Of a DNA stretch of 64,000 nt, positions 9,701 to 18,338 are shown piece after piece (position 1 is the stretch's first letter; the number at the start of each line of letters is the position of its first letter). A program made the translations under genes and the position numbers. The stretch comes from Amycolatopsis sp. MtRt-6 (GTDB lineage: Bacteria; Actinomycetota; Actinomycetes; Mycobacteriales; Pseudonocardiaceae): contig NZ_JADWPD010000013.1 of the NCBI RefSeq assembly GCF_017308975.1, forward strand, positions 1 to 64,000. Reading direction: 5' to 3'. The notes below the pieces were generated by a model. It made no database searches, was not told the origin of the DNA, and was given only the letters and a program-made list of their open reading frames with translations.

Positions 9701-10865
9701 GCTCAACACCCTCGCGCGATTCGGGCGCGCGGAAACTCTCCAGGAGCAGCTGCCGCTCGAGCCCGGGCCCACCACGACCGACCTAGATTGGATGCCAGCC
9801 GACGGTTGGCGTCATATCTCGACGAGCAGCACCAACAGATTGGCCACCGGCAGGGGATGGAGCTGGCTGCGATCAGCAATCGACTACGCGCGCAAACCCA
9901 CCCGCCACCACCTGCGGGCCGCGGTCGAAGCGGTGGACAGCGCCGACCTAGACGACACCATGCTCGCCTGGGTCCTGTCCTGCCTCCCGTGGCCCGTCAC
10001 CGCCCTGCACGGCCACCGCGAAGATCCCGCACACCATCCTCGCGACCTCCTGTCCACCTCGCCCAGGGCGATCCGGACGATCGAACGGGAATGGGCCACG
10101 GGTATCGAGCTCGCGGATCTCCTGGCCCCGCACGCCGACGGATCCTTTCCCATTGCTGCGAGCCGGGTTCCCGGGGAATTCAGCGAGGAAGCTCCCCGCG
10201 CCCATCCGATCCACACTCACGAACACCTCGAAGCCGTGCTCGAAGCTGGCCGTGCTTTGCGCGACACCCCGTGCGGCGCTCACGTCTCGCGCCGAGCGCT
10301 GTGGCTGTTGCAGCAGATACCACCGTGCACTCCACCGGAGCTGCTCGCCGGCGACCCAGCCCGTCGCGCGCTGGCGGCTCTGCGCCAGCACGCCATCCAC
10401 ATCGACCGGTGCGGGGTCGGCTGGATACCCGCGCTGGCCGTCGACCCAGGGCACGGCATCGACCTCGAATGCCTCGGCAGGCGAACGACGTTCCTGACCG
10501 TCGCTGGCACCACCGCTCCGTGCTGCGAATCCCCGGTGCAGTGGACCGTCGACACGCTGGCAGCCGACTGCGTTCGCGATCCACACCGGAACTGGGGCGT
10601 CGGACGCCTCGCCGAAGCTCTTCACGACCTGGTGCCCGGCCACCTCATCGAAGCCGCCGGGACAATCGCCGGACCGCACGGCTCCACGGGTCGACGTCTT
10701 GTTCGGCCTCGCCCTCCGCGCGGACATGTCGCAAGTCGCCGTCGACAAGCTCGATCCGGCCTGGTTTCACCACCCCCTGCGGAGCACCACCGTCGCCAGG
10801 ATGCTCGCGATTCCCGAGTTCACGTTGGCTTTGAGCCGGCACACCGACCCCACGGTCCGGGTTGA
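6771..10865 (+). CDS. NACHT NTPase with N-terminal restriction-endonuclease-like domain (NLR-type defence protein)
   Basis: Roughly 1,300 residues. The N-terminus (about 1-165) has the PD-(D/E)xK nuclease look, with GPDGGRD followed by VVQVKHK. The NACHT core has Walker A GGPGQGKST (about 357-365), Walker B CVVFDGLDEVSAP (about 468) and the sensor-like TTRPQGY (about 511). A winged-helix/helical region and a long C-terminal repeat region follow, probably HEAT-like. This layout matches bacterial NACHT/Avs-type antiphage proteins, in which C-terminal repeats sense phage products and the nuclease is the effector; the role here is inferred. The start is GTG 6771, and GTG 6792 (VGYDLDRCG) is equally plausible. 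The last 65 or so codons of this frame are low-complexity Arg/Pro-rich: the true C-terminus continues in another frame to 10980. Confidence 0.85.
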   Translation: MVWNTDPVGYDLDRCGPHVFQRMAQALCSAALGPGVRAMGPGPDGGRDATFDGPVPLSSHGSAWSGYGVVQVKHKASTGVRRVDASWLIDEIRGELTPWRQGKRRSRKPELYLLVTNVRLTAVPGSGGLDRVDRELEEFRQALGMRGFLVWDGETIDALLDAHPQVRRTYSAWVTASDVLTAALERFGSPGEGIAEALPAAISKELLARRSARLDEAGDGGEHAVPLASVFVDMPALAHTLDQTRTVWLTSHDQVPADHDEQPQLVPDVAGTEAEVEAAAGEVALDALLSPWGTTAPLADESDLENLTLDEQLLRDLVDAQGTVETPALGILLAAGNLVLSGDSASNRHNPSQWVVVGGPGQGKSTIGQFLCQLYRAHLLAGLPIARAMPELGAAVRALMTTADAENLPPVRAQRWPLHIPLAAFGDALTDGAATSIFDFAANRLADYHRPGTVDAHDLRSWLHATPWCVVFDGLDEVSAPAIRDQVLKAITDFRVEIASAGADVLLVATTRPQGYNDEFGPGLFHHLRLQPLPAPVAERYATRLVEARYNADPAGGASLLKRVRAALAETSPATTWLMRSPLQVTIMTMLLSQIGEAPTDRAGLFSEYYDTIYRRELGKNLTTSRLLREHRHVIDALHNQIGLLLQARGAVGATTGSQIALSTVVRLLWEILADEGFTPEETTELASRLRDTTTERLVFLVGATADSVAFELRSLQEYCAARALLDGPDHLLLPRLAVIAGSSHWRNTLSLACGLVFTRRRSSRDLIITFCHDLDSTDVASSAPAAWVDPATGEILADAVQPGVLGGRTTRAGAELAATLLADGVAYSQPRYRNHLLSIAHGLFDRTDSLAVKTLLELAARADLRAGIRAAAVDVLHSAEPSRRLTALYSLFVQGSLVDDHEADVILSSHLAGTQLAVRQEYVLQALAADLRLIVRRLATDLLQIPLAELIHAVTTLDRPFTGSMQRLDDGAASLVLNTLARFGRAETLQEQLPLEPGPTTTDLDWMPADGWRHISTSSTNRLATGRGWSWLRSAIDYARKPTRHHLRAAVEAVDSADLDDTMLAWVLSCLPWPVTALHGHREDPAHHPRDLLSTSPRAIRTIEREWATGIELADLLAPHADGSFPIAASRVPGEFSEEAPRAHPIHTHEHLEAVLEAGRALRDTPCGAHVSRRALWLLQQIPPCTPPELLAGDPARRALAALRQHAIHIDRCGVGWIPALAVDPGHGIDLECLGRRTTFLTVAGTTAPCCESPVQWTVDTLAADCVRDPHRNWGVGRLAEALHDLVPGHLIEAAGTIAGPHGSTGRRLVRPRPPRGHVASRRRQARSGLVSPPPAEHHRRQDARDSRVHVGFEPAHRPHGPG

Positions 10866-10980
10866 AGCTCACGCCGCGTTGCAGCGGCACCAGGTGAGCG
10901 AAGGCAAAGATCTGCTCGACCCGACCACCCTCAGGTTGCTTCGGCTACCGCCGCTGCAGGGCTACAACACTGGATGCTGA
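10660..10980 (+). pseudogene. Out-of-frame true C-terminus of the NACHT protein
   Basis: From about 10660 the +1 frame, not the open frame, carries protein-like sequence: VDVLFGLALRADMSQ, then DKLDPAWFHHPLRSTT, then HTDPTVRVEAHAALQRH, which looks like a terminal HEAT-type repeat. It ends at TGA 10978-10980. The change of frame falls in a short GC-rich run (CCGCCGGGACAA). It is either an assembly or sequencing indel or a real mutation that replaces the last repeats. Confidence 0.65.
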
Positions 10981-11629
10981 GCCCTGTAAGCACGGTTCGC
11001 GACCCGCCGATGAGCGTCCGGTGCGAGGCGCCCAAGCCGGAAGCCGGGCGCAGCTTGGTGCCACCGGTAATCGGCACGGCTCCACTCTCGGCCGACAGAA
11101 CTGTGGCCCGCGTCGGCGAGGCGACCTCGTTGCTCATGTATCGTTGTCCACACCTTTGGGTGACGTTGAGTGCACATTACCGGGCGTGTTAACCCAAGCG
11201 GGTGCCGCAGCAGCACTTAACACCACCCGTCGTGGCTTGCCCGCAGTTGAATCGGCACGCAACCACCCCGGATCGACGCCCGACATCGGTCGGATACCAC
11301 CCGCACGACCAGGAACAGGGTTGCGTAACGTGCCTGGTCAGGATCACCGGCGGCCAACAGCTCCAGAAATGGCGCCAGAATCGCGAGGAAGGGTGGGCCA
11401 GAACCGAGCGCTGCTGAGCGGGTTGGGAGAACCCTTCCCGAATCGCGCCTGGTGAAGAACCGGAGCTGGACGGTCCAGCCTGGCCGCCGCTCGATCCGCA
11501 GTGGAATTTCCCGGCGATTCACCGATGTGGCCGTCGACGAACACAGCGTCGCGCACGCCTTCGACTTCCACCTCGTGTCGAACTATACTTTTCTGCGCCC
11601 CGCTCGTTTCAGCGCTCGCGCAGCGGCGC
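10981..11629. other. Long intergenic region
   Basis: About 650 bp after the NACHT gene. Frames present here are short and lack coding character. No RNA gene, IS end or long inverted repeat was found. Confidence 0.45.
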
Positions 11630-11816
11630 TTAGCCGCCCCTCTTGCGCACAAGCCGAAGGACGGCGAGGGAGCGCCGCGACCGGCGCTCGTCACGGCCGA
11701 AGAGCACTGTGAGCGAGGCCAGGACAACGACGACGGCGTCCGTGGCACGGCGGAGGGCTGCCGCGACCACGATCGGGATCGGAACCGCAGCGAGGACTTC
11801 GGCGAAAGTGGACATC
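11630..11816 (-). CDS. Small hydrophobic protein
   Basis: This 61-residue product (MSTFAEVLAAVPIPIVVAA...) has two short hydrophobic stretches, IPIVVAAAL and AVVVVLASLTVLFG, and a very basic tail (RRSRRSLAVLRLVRKRGG). AAGGAG lies about 8 nt before the ATG, which is the main reason for calling it. It is divergent from the following HTH-ATPase gene. Similar short membrane-associated proteins of unknown function are common in actinomycetes. Confidence 0.5.
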
Positions 11817-11998
11817 GATGAGGCTCCTTGGCAGCTCGCGTGGACTGTGACGGCGACCAGGCAACCGCGGATCTTGCCGCTAGCGGTGTTGTCCACCGTT
11901 GTCCGTGAGTTGTCTGGCTGGCGTAGCGGCCTGGCCAGGAGCAATATCGACAGCGAAGGCCTCGAGGCCGGACAGCTGGACAACGCGGGGAGGCAGTG

Positions 11999-14900
11999 AT
12001 GGCCCGGTCGGCGGACGAGCAAGCGCCGGGTGACCATCTGACAACGTTCTTCCAACGCGTCCGCGACGAGAACGGTGCGAAGTCGCTCCGGCAGATCGGC
12101 GCCGCGATGCTTCTCGACCACGTCCGGGTCTCGAAACTGCTGAAAGGCACAGCACTGCCGGTCTCGGTGGAGCAAGCCCGCGATCTCGCCCGCGCCCTTG
12201 GCGGCGGCACGGACGAGCAGGACACCGCCGAGCGGTTGTTCCGGGCAGCCAAGGACGTGACGGCGCAAGCCCGCCTTCACTCGGTCGAGCGATGGCGGCC
12301 GAGCCGGCTCGGGGTGCACCGGGCGATTTCCATCGCCGGCGCCGATGGCTTGCCCGACCTGACGCCGTATGTTGAACGCCCGCACGACCGACGGCTTCGC
12401 GGCCTTCTGAGCAACCTGGAGCAGCCGTTGTTCGCGGTGCTGGTCGGTGAGTCCTGCACGGGCAAGACGCGAGCGATGCTCGAAGCCGTGCGGGCCTGCT
12501 TACCGACGTGGCCGATCGTGCGGCCCACGGGCCCGGCCGACCTGGTGCGCGCGTCACGCACGGTCACGGCGCGGTCGGTCCTGTGGCTCAACGAAACGCA
12601 GCACTACTTGGACGGTGGCCGGGACGAAGTCGTCGACGCGCTGCTCCGCGTGCTCGACTCGGCCGAGCCGGTGGTGGTCCTTGGGTCGATGTGGCGAGCC
12701 GGGCAGTGGGATCGGTTCACTCGTCGCGGAGCCACCGAATCGCCACGGCTGCGAGACCTCCTGCTCGAGGAAGCAGTGCGCATCGATGTCGCGACGGATT
12801 TCAGCGATCCGGTCGCTGCCGGGCACCTCGCCAAGCAGACCGATCCCCGACTGGTCCGCGCTCGGAAGACGTCGTATCGGGGACGCGTCATCCAGGTTCT
12901 CGCGGGCGGCCGCGACCTCACCGATCGCTACGACGGCGCTGCGGCTGCCGACAGCTTCTGGCGAGCGCTCGTGACAGCCGCGATGGACGCGAACCGGCTC
13001 GGTGTGCCAGGCCTGATCGATGAGGAGTTCCTTAGGGAGGCCGCCGTCGCCTACCTCTCGCCAGCGGAACGTGTGACCGAAGACGGCAGACTCCCCCGGG
13101 CCCTCCTTGAGGCCCGCACGCCGAACGACTTCGGCATCTCCGCGTTCGCCGCCGAACGGCACCGGCCCGGCACTGGCCCAGCCGACCACTACGCGCTGCA
13201 CGACTTCCTCGCTCAACACGGTCACACGACCCGCGCTCACCTGCCGATTCCCGGCCCTGTCTGGGACGTGTTGCGCAATCACGCGCACCACCAGCGGCAC
13301 CTCGAGGCGCTGGGAAAGCAGGCCGTAGAGCGAGGTCTGTACGGCCTGGCCGGTGAGTTCTACCGCCGCGCGGCAGGGCAGGGCAGCTTCGATGCCGCCG
13401 ATCGCCTTGCCGACCTCCTGGAAGCGTCCAGCGACGACGCGAAGATCACCGCGTTCACGCTCGCCGCCGAAGGTGGCGATCCCGCGTCGATGGAGTACCT
13501 CGCGGACGAGCTCCGCGCAGCGGACCGGAAGCAGGACGCGTATCGCTGGCTCGCGCGCGCCGCGGACGCCGGCAGTATCAGAGCGCCATACAACTTGGCC
13601 GTTTGGTATGACGAAGACGGTGATTCCGACACGGCGGAGAAGGTTCTCGCCATGGCGATCGGGCGCGCGGACGCCGAAGACGATGTCTCCCTCGAATGTG
13701 CATTGCTGGCTCGGCTGCTGGCCGATCGCGGGGAGACCGACGCCTCAATCGACGTCTGGCGATCGTGCGGGGACGTGGCGACGGCGGCCTGCGAGATCGC
13801 CGACCTGCTCGAAGAAGCCGGCCGAGTCGACGAGGCCGTCTCTTCGCTCCGCGAAACCCTCGCAGCGGACTTGGCGTCCGAAGAACACGAAACGGTGCTC
13901 GAGCGCCTGCTGAGTCTGCTGGCCGAGGACGGTCGTCACGACGAGATCGGCGCGGTGGTGCGCGAGGCAGCCCGGTCACCGGATCGCCGGGTCCGAGTAC
14001 GAGCGGCGGAGCTACTCGGCAAACGAGGTGACTGGTCGGGCGCTGCCGCCTCGTGGCAGGCCGACGCGGACCGAGGCGATCCGGCCGCACAGCTCGCCCT
14101 CGCCAACGCGCTGGTCCAGCTCGACCGGACGGATGAAGCGGAAACGTGGCTCCGCCGTGCCTCCACGTCCGGCGACCTCACGGCCGCCAGCCGCCTCGGC
14201 GCCCTTCTCCATGCTGAGGGCCGGACCGCGGAAGCCGTACTCCTGTGGGGGAAGACCGTGCTCCCGGACGGCCCCTGGGCAACCCTGCCGACATGGTGGG
14301 CCCTCCGTGAACTCAAGAAGGCTGCACGGACGGATGAAGCGCTTGCCTGGCTCGAGCACGCACTCCGAGCGAGCGACCGGACGGCCTTCTGGATCCACGA
14401 CCTCACGTTGTGGCTCGGGCGGTGCAACCGTCTCGAAGAGGCGGTCCGGCTCTGGCAGCCATTGGCCGAAGCCGGCGACACGCACGCCGCCCGGGTGCTC
14501 GCTGACCTGCTTGCTCAGGGACAACGGCGCGACGAAGCGAGGCAGTGGCGGGAGTGGGCGGCCGCCCGTGGCGACGCGATGGCGGTCGCCGAACTCGTCG
14601 CCGACAGCGGCGACGAGCCCGCGGAATGGCTGGCTTCCGCCGCGGAGCACGGCAGCCTGCTCGCGATGTCTCGGCTCGCCGAGACCTTGCGCGGCGCCGG
14701 CCGCTTCGACGAAGCGAAGGTCTGGCAGGACCGAGCGGCCGACGCGGGAGTCCCGGCCGCACTGCGACTGTTCGCCGACGAAGCCGACGCAGAAGAGGAC
14801 ACCGCGATGGCGTTGAGCTGGGCCCGCCGATCCGTCGAAGCTGATTTGTCAGCCTGGCACAACGCGTCTCGGGCAGGTGGCTTCTTTGTCGGCTTGGACC

Positions 14901-15322
14901 CCGGGATCGCCCACCAAGCCCGCAGCGGGGGCCGCGCCGAAGAGTGGCTTCCCCGCGCGGAAACCGGTGACGTAGAAGCGATGTGGCTGCTGAGCCACGC
15001 ATTGGCCGACGTCGGACTCCCCCGGCAGGCCGAGACCTGGCGCCAGCGTGCGTGTGAGACACCTGAAGCGCTCGCGCGTTGGCGTGAGCGCGCCGAGAAC
15101 GGCAGCGAGCTCGCGGTCCGCCGCTTGGCCGAACTCCTGGTGGAGCGCGGCCAGGACGCCGAAGCGGAGCGGTGGCTGCGCCGAGCCGTGGAGTGCGGTG
15201 ACACCCCGGCTCTGGTGCGGCTCGCGGAAGTGCTCCGGGGTGTCGGCCGCGCAGCCGAAGCGGACGCGATGCTCCGCTTCGGTCTCACTCCCGGCGGCGA
15301 CACCGCGACGGGGATCGAGTAG
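11999..15322 (+). CDS. HTH - P-loop ATPase - Sel1/TPR repeat protein
   Basis: About 1,107 residues. An XRE-like helix-turn-helix lies at about 25-75 (SLRQIGAAMLLDHVRVSKLL). A P-loop follows at about 150 (LVGESCTGKTRAML), with a Walker-B-like segment SVLWLNETQHYLD in which Asn replaces the usual first acidic residue. From about 445 to the end the protein consists of Sel1/TPR-like repeats (EGGDPASMEYLADELRAA, DAGSIRAPYNLAVWYDEDG, ECGDTPALVRLAEVLRGVGR). HTH-STAND-repeat proteins are regulators or defence switches in actinomycetes. GGGAGG sits 6-7 nt before ATG 11999; a GTG directly upstream (11996) is the alternative start. Its place beside the NACHT nuclease gene supports a defence role, by inference only. 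Confidence 0.8.
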   Translation: MARSADEQAPGDHLTTFFQRVRDENGAKSLRQIGAAMLLDHVRVSKLLKGTALPVSVEQARDLARALGGGTDEQDTAERLFRAAKDVTAQARLHSVERWRPSRLGVHRAISIAGADGLPDLTPYVERPHDRRLRGLLSNLEQPLFAVLVGESCTGKTRAMLEAVRACLPTWPIVRPTGPADLVRASRTVTARSVLWLNETQHYLDGGRDEVVDALLRVLDSAEPVVVLGSMWRAGQWDRFTRRGATESPRLRDLLLEEAVRIDVATDFSDPVAAGHLAKQTDPRLVRARKTSYRGRVIQVLAGGRDLTDRYDGAAAADSFWRALVTAAMDANRLGVPGLIDEEFLREAAVAYLSPAERVTEDGRLPRALLEARTPNDFGISAFAAERHRPGTGPADHYALHDFLAQHGHTTRAHLPIPGPVWDVLRNHAHHQRHLEALGKQAVERGLYGLAGEFYRRAAGQGSFDAADRLADLLEASSDDAKITAFTLAAEGGDPASMEYLADELRAADRKQDAYRWLARAADAGSIRAPYNLAVWYDEDGDSDTAEKVLAMAIGRADAEDDVSLECALLARLLADRGETDASIDVWRSCGDVATAACEIADLLEEAGRVDEAVSSLRETLAADLASEEHETVLERLLSLLAEDGRHDEIGAVVREAARSPDRRVRVRAAELLGKRGDWSGAAASWQADADRGDPAAQLALANALVQLDRTDEAETWLRRASTSGDLTAASRLGALLHAEGRTAEAVLLWGKTVLPDGPWATLPTWWALRELKKAARTDEALAWLEHALRASDRTAFWIHDLTLWLGRCNRLEEAVRLWQPLAEAGDTHAARVLADLLAQGQRRDEARQWREWAAARGDAMAVAELVADSGDEPAEWLASAAEHGSLLAMSRLAETLRGAGRFDEAKVWQDRAADAGVPAALRLFADEADAEEDTAMALSWARRSVEADLSAWHNASRAGGFFVGLDPGIAHQARSGGRAEEWLPRAETGDVEAMWLLSHALADVGLPRQAETWRQRACETPEALARWRERAENGSELAVRRLAELLVERGQDAEAERWLRRAVECGDTPALVRLAEVLRGVGRAAEADAMLRFGLTPGGDTATGIE

Positions 15323-15683
15323 TCTCCGCAGCGGCGAGCGGCTTTCGCTGCGATCAGGGCGAGCAGACCGGTGCAGCCGCTCCGGACGGGTAGAGCAACG
15401 TCTTGAGCAAGCCACACCCGAACAACGTCACGGCCGCAACTGCGTGCCCTTCGAGCCCGTCAGGCCACCTCGAGAAGCGCCTGTCCTCGTATGAGCTGGG
15501 TCGTCACACGCAGCCCGGACCGGACGACACAATCCGGCAGTTGCGAGCCCGAGGGGGAAGCCCGAGAGCGCACGTACGCGCCAGTAGACGGCGATACAAG
15601 CCGACATCGCCGCGACCCGACCACCGAGGAAACGACTTTGTCCGACATCATTCGACGCCGTCCGACACATCCGGACGGAGCCT
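15323..15683. other. Intergenic region with sequence shared near DUF2637 copy 3
   Basis: No gene seen. The last 70 bp (about 15617-15683, including CTTTGTCCGACA) resemble about 20367-20434 at the corresponding distal side of DUF2637 copy 3. The duplicated block thus extends beyond the gene. Confidence 0.5.
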
Positions 15684-16434
15684 TTAACCGGCGGGTTGCA
15701 GTTCCTCTGTTCGTTCCTTCTCCACCGTCTCCTCCGACAGGACGGACCTGCGTTGTCCGGCCGCCGGCCACAAAGTTGCGCATCCGTTAGGGCCGTGACC
15801 GCTAGCACGCCACCGCCGCAGGACCCGCCGCCCGTAGTTATTCGTACCAGCGAAACGATCAAGATCCGCCGGTCGGCGTGCGACCCGCCGCTTGCTCCTT
15901 GACGTAGTACACCCACATCAGCTTCTCAGCAGACTTCTCGCGCGGCACGGTCAACTCCGGAGGCAGGTCGGCATAGCAACCTGCTGGCAGTGAGCAGTCG
16001 GCCAGCTCACGCTCGCCGTGCTCCTGCGGGCCTTCGTCTAGATGCTGACTGCTACCGCGATGCCGCTTCAGCAACTCCACCGCCAGGAGCAGGGCAACTG
16101 GCGAGCAAGCCGCCACCACGATCGAGAGCACCGTCAGCCGAGGCGCCGAGCCGATGTTCGCGCACAACGGCAGCGAGATGCCAAAACCGAACGCCACCCA
16201 CGCGGCCCACCGCCGCCCCTCGCTCTGCTTCCACAACTCGACCGTCGCCGTCGTCAACAAGCCGTCCCCGATCAACGGCCAAATCGCAGCTGTCGCCGCA
16301 TCAGCACCGAAGCGCAGCGCAGTGTCACGACCATGCCGATACGACGCATACGCCGCACCCAGCGCCACCAGGGTCGTACACGCACTCTGAACCCAGAGTG
16401 ACAGCATCTCACTCTCCGGCCTCAACCACGTCAC
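15684..16434 (-). pseudogene. DUF2637 membrane protein, copy 2, frameshifted
   Basis: The first 191 codons from GTG 16434 match copies 1 and 3 (LVALGAAYASYRHGRDTALR, SLPLCANIGSAPRLTVLSIV). The frame then stops right after RTPTG. Two bases are missing there relative to copy 3 (GGCGGAT against GGTGCGGAT). From 15866 another frame continues with DLDRFAGTNNYGRRVLRRWR and ends EELQPAG at TAA 15684-15686, exactly as the other copies end. The gene is thus a full-length homologue broken by one small deletion that removes its C-terminal module. Confidence 0.85.
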
Positions 16435-17288
16435 GAGGAACCACCTCGCCGACGCCGTTCGACACCGACTACACCGGAAATTTGCAGCTCACAGGCCTTT
16501 TCGAGCCGTCGGGTTCTGAACGGAACCGCGCCGATGATTCCTGCGCCCCTCGACCCTAGCGCCCCGGCCCAGTTGGTCGCACTCGAGCAGGCCGCCACCG
16601 TGCTCCCCGGCCTGGGAGGCCGTCGCTGACGCGCTCCGCCGCGAGAGCTACTCCTTCGACCCCGGACTCCTCTCGTCGAGGATTCGGTATCCCACAGAGC
16701 CGCTCCCGCGCGGTCTCGTGGCGAAGCGTCCGGTACTGCCGCGCTCCCGACGCCGATCCATCACCGTCTCGTGAAGGGCGTTATACAGGCCGAGGGCGAC
16801 CCGGCCCTCCTACCCCGGGCTCGATGGCCGAGGCACTCGGGTGGCCGGCCGGGCTCGTCGGACTCCCGCGGCTCCGCGCTCCGGGCGGCCGAGCCATCAC
16901 GATCAACGGCACCGAGCACCGCGCCCGTGCCCTCCGCGGCACCAACCAAGGCCCAGAGCTGCCGCCGCCGATCCCAGAACGGCGAAATCGACTCGAAGCC
17001 CGACCGCGACACGGTCGAGGAGGCCGCCAGACGCTACGTCCTAGCAGCACTCCTTGACGGACTGCGGGCTGCGTCACACGCAGAACTCGTGACGCCACAG
17101 CCCGCGGGCAGTCCATGGCTGCGCCGCACAGGAGGTTCTCGAAACAAGCTGATCGCCAGGGCGGCAGCCCCGCCTCCGATCGCGAGGCAGCGACGTCGTC
17201 GCTGCCTCGCGTCCCCAGAGTGGGCGTAACGCTCGTGGCCACCCACTACGACTAGAGGGCGAACGAGTGCGCAGATGGAGGTTTGCGA
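16435..17288. other. Decayed coding debris
   Basis: No intact gene in about 850 bp, but several short protein-like pieces in changing plus-strand frames. MIPAPLDPSAPAQLVALEQA starts near 16531, then WEAVADALRRESYSFDPG in another frame, then TVEEAARRYVLAALLDGL near 17010. These look like remnants of one or two small genes with several indels. A short inverted GC-rich repeat (GCGAGGCAGCGACGTCGTCGCTGCCTCGC) lies near 17180-17210. Confidence 0.45.
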
Positions 17289-17456
17289 GTGGAGCCGTGG
17301 CTGATCATCGTCATCGTCGTGGCAGCTTTCCTGCTGATCGCCTTCGGAACAAAGATGATCCATCGGATCTCCGTTCGCAGCGACGGCGAGAACAGCGAAC
17401 TCACCGCAGAGGCCCACGGCGGAAGCGCACCAAGTTCAAGATGCGTGATTCTATAA
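17289..17456 (+). CDS. Small single-span membrane protein, first gene of an AT-richer operon
   Basis: This 55-residue product starts at GTG with GGAGG about 7 nt upstream. Residues 4-21 (WLIIVIVVAAFLLIAFG) form one membrane span; the rest is polar and serine-rich. Its 3' end overlaps the next tiny gene by 16 bp. The tight packing with the following genes suggests one transcript. No known family was recognised. Confidence 0.6.
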   Translation: MEPWLIIVIVVAAFLLIAFGTKMIHRISVRSDGENSELTAEAHGGSAPSSRCVIL

Positions 17457-17542
17457 ACCTCCGAACCAGACATAAGATCCGCGGATCCGAGGTGGACATC
17501 GAGGGCAGTGATTTCACGGATTCCTCGACTGATATTCGATGA
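17441..17542 (+). CDS. 33-residue peptide gene, ATGA-coupled to a P-loop gene
   Basis: The product begins MRDSINLRTRHKIRGSE and continues with an acidic run (VDIEGSDFTDSSTDIR). It overlaps the end of the membrane-protein gene, and its TGA overlaps the ATG of the next gene (ATGA), the usual sign of translational coupling. Too short to assign. It may be a small partner protein or only a coupling leader. Confidence 0.45.
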   Translation: MRDSINLRTRHKIRGSEVDIEGSDFTDSSTDIR

Positions 17543-18063
17543 GACTGAACAGCGTTTTCAATTTCGTTCAGTTACTCGATGAGCTGGCAAACCACGACTT
17601 GGAAGCCGACCCGTATACCATACTCACCGGACCACAATCGTCTGGCAAGTCAACCATTCACGCCGAGACTTTGAGATCCTTGAAATATCGAGGATTAACC
17701 TTGGAAATCGATGCAAGAGAAACTGCGATCGAGGACCAGCTCGTGAGTCGCGCACTCAGTTGTGCCACCAAAGACGAATTGATCCCAAGTCGCATACTAC
17801 TGCAATCAACTCGCACCCAGATTGTTATCGCAAACTCTTCACTGAACCACTCCAATCTGAAAGTCCGCAACCAACGTTGGCGACGCGGGCGCTCGGATAG
17901 CACAAGAAAAGAAGAAGTCGACGCAGGTGCCCGAGTTTCTCTACTTATCTCCGATATCATTGCCGTAAGCAGAGAAGTATTTGTAGTTGTCGACCACCGG
18001 GGCGACGCCGAGCCTTTTTACGAAGCTTCATCGGCGACCTCGCCCAGCGATTGGGTACGCTAG
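17539..18063 (+). CDS. P-loop ATPase, N-terminal part (frameshifted gene)
   Basis: The open frame gives 174 residues. Walker A is GPQSSGKST at about 31-39; a Walker-B-like strand VFVVVDHRGD lies at about 149-158. After GDAEPF the frame becomes meaningless and stops at 18061-18063. The sequence resumes in the -1 frame and runs to 18338, so the complete protein would be about 266 residues. AT-rich composition and codon use differ from the neighbours, suggesting recent transfer. Family unknown; a small AAA- or STAND-like switch serving the downstream membrane protein is an inference. Confidence 0.6.
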   Translation: MRLNSVFNFVQLLDELANHDLEADPYTILTGPQSSGKSTIHAETLRSLKYRGLTLEIDARETAIEDQLVSRALSCATKDELIPSRILLQSTRTQIVIANSSLNHSNLKVRNQRWRRGRSDSTRKEEVDAGARVSLLISDIIAVSREVFVVVDHRGDAEPFYEASSATSPSDWVR

Positions 18064-18338
18064 GAAACCTGCGCATTATGCTGGCCTGCGACACCGACGC
18101 CGCGCCAGACAAACCGCTGGGCGGCATGCGTCCTATTCAGTACAACGTACCCAAGCTGGACTGGGAGGCCGTTCAGCTATGGGGGCGCCAACTCGATCTC
18201 CGTGTCAGTGAGACCAATGCACGGATGCTGCATTCTCTGAGCGAAAATGGATGCGCCGGTATGGTGAGAACCTATCTCATGACGCTCTTCGAGAACCCTG
18301 ATTGGCAACATGAATCCCACTCACTGGGAGCACCATGA
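18018..18338 (+). pseudogene. Out-of-frame C-terminal part of the P-loop ATPase
   Basis: This frame reads FLRSFIGDLAQRLGTLGNL, then RIMLACDTD (a sensor-like strand) and ends WQHESHSLGAP. Joined to the upstream frame at the T5 run 18015-18019, it restores one continuous ATPase. One extra T, or a -1 slip at the run, would fuse the two. Its stop (TGA 18336-18338) overlaps the start of the downstream gene as ATGA, so coupling to that gene depends on this frame being translated. Confidence 0.6.

Noticed and set aside
17160..17215. CRISPR-like or IS inverted repeat near the GCGAGGCAGCGACG hairpin
   Set aside because: A single hairpin without repeats and spacers, and no transposase beside it; at most a decayed terminator.
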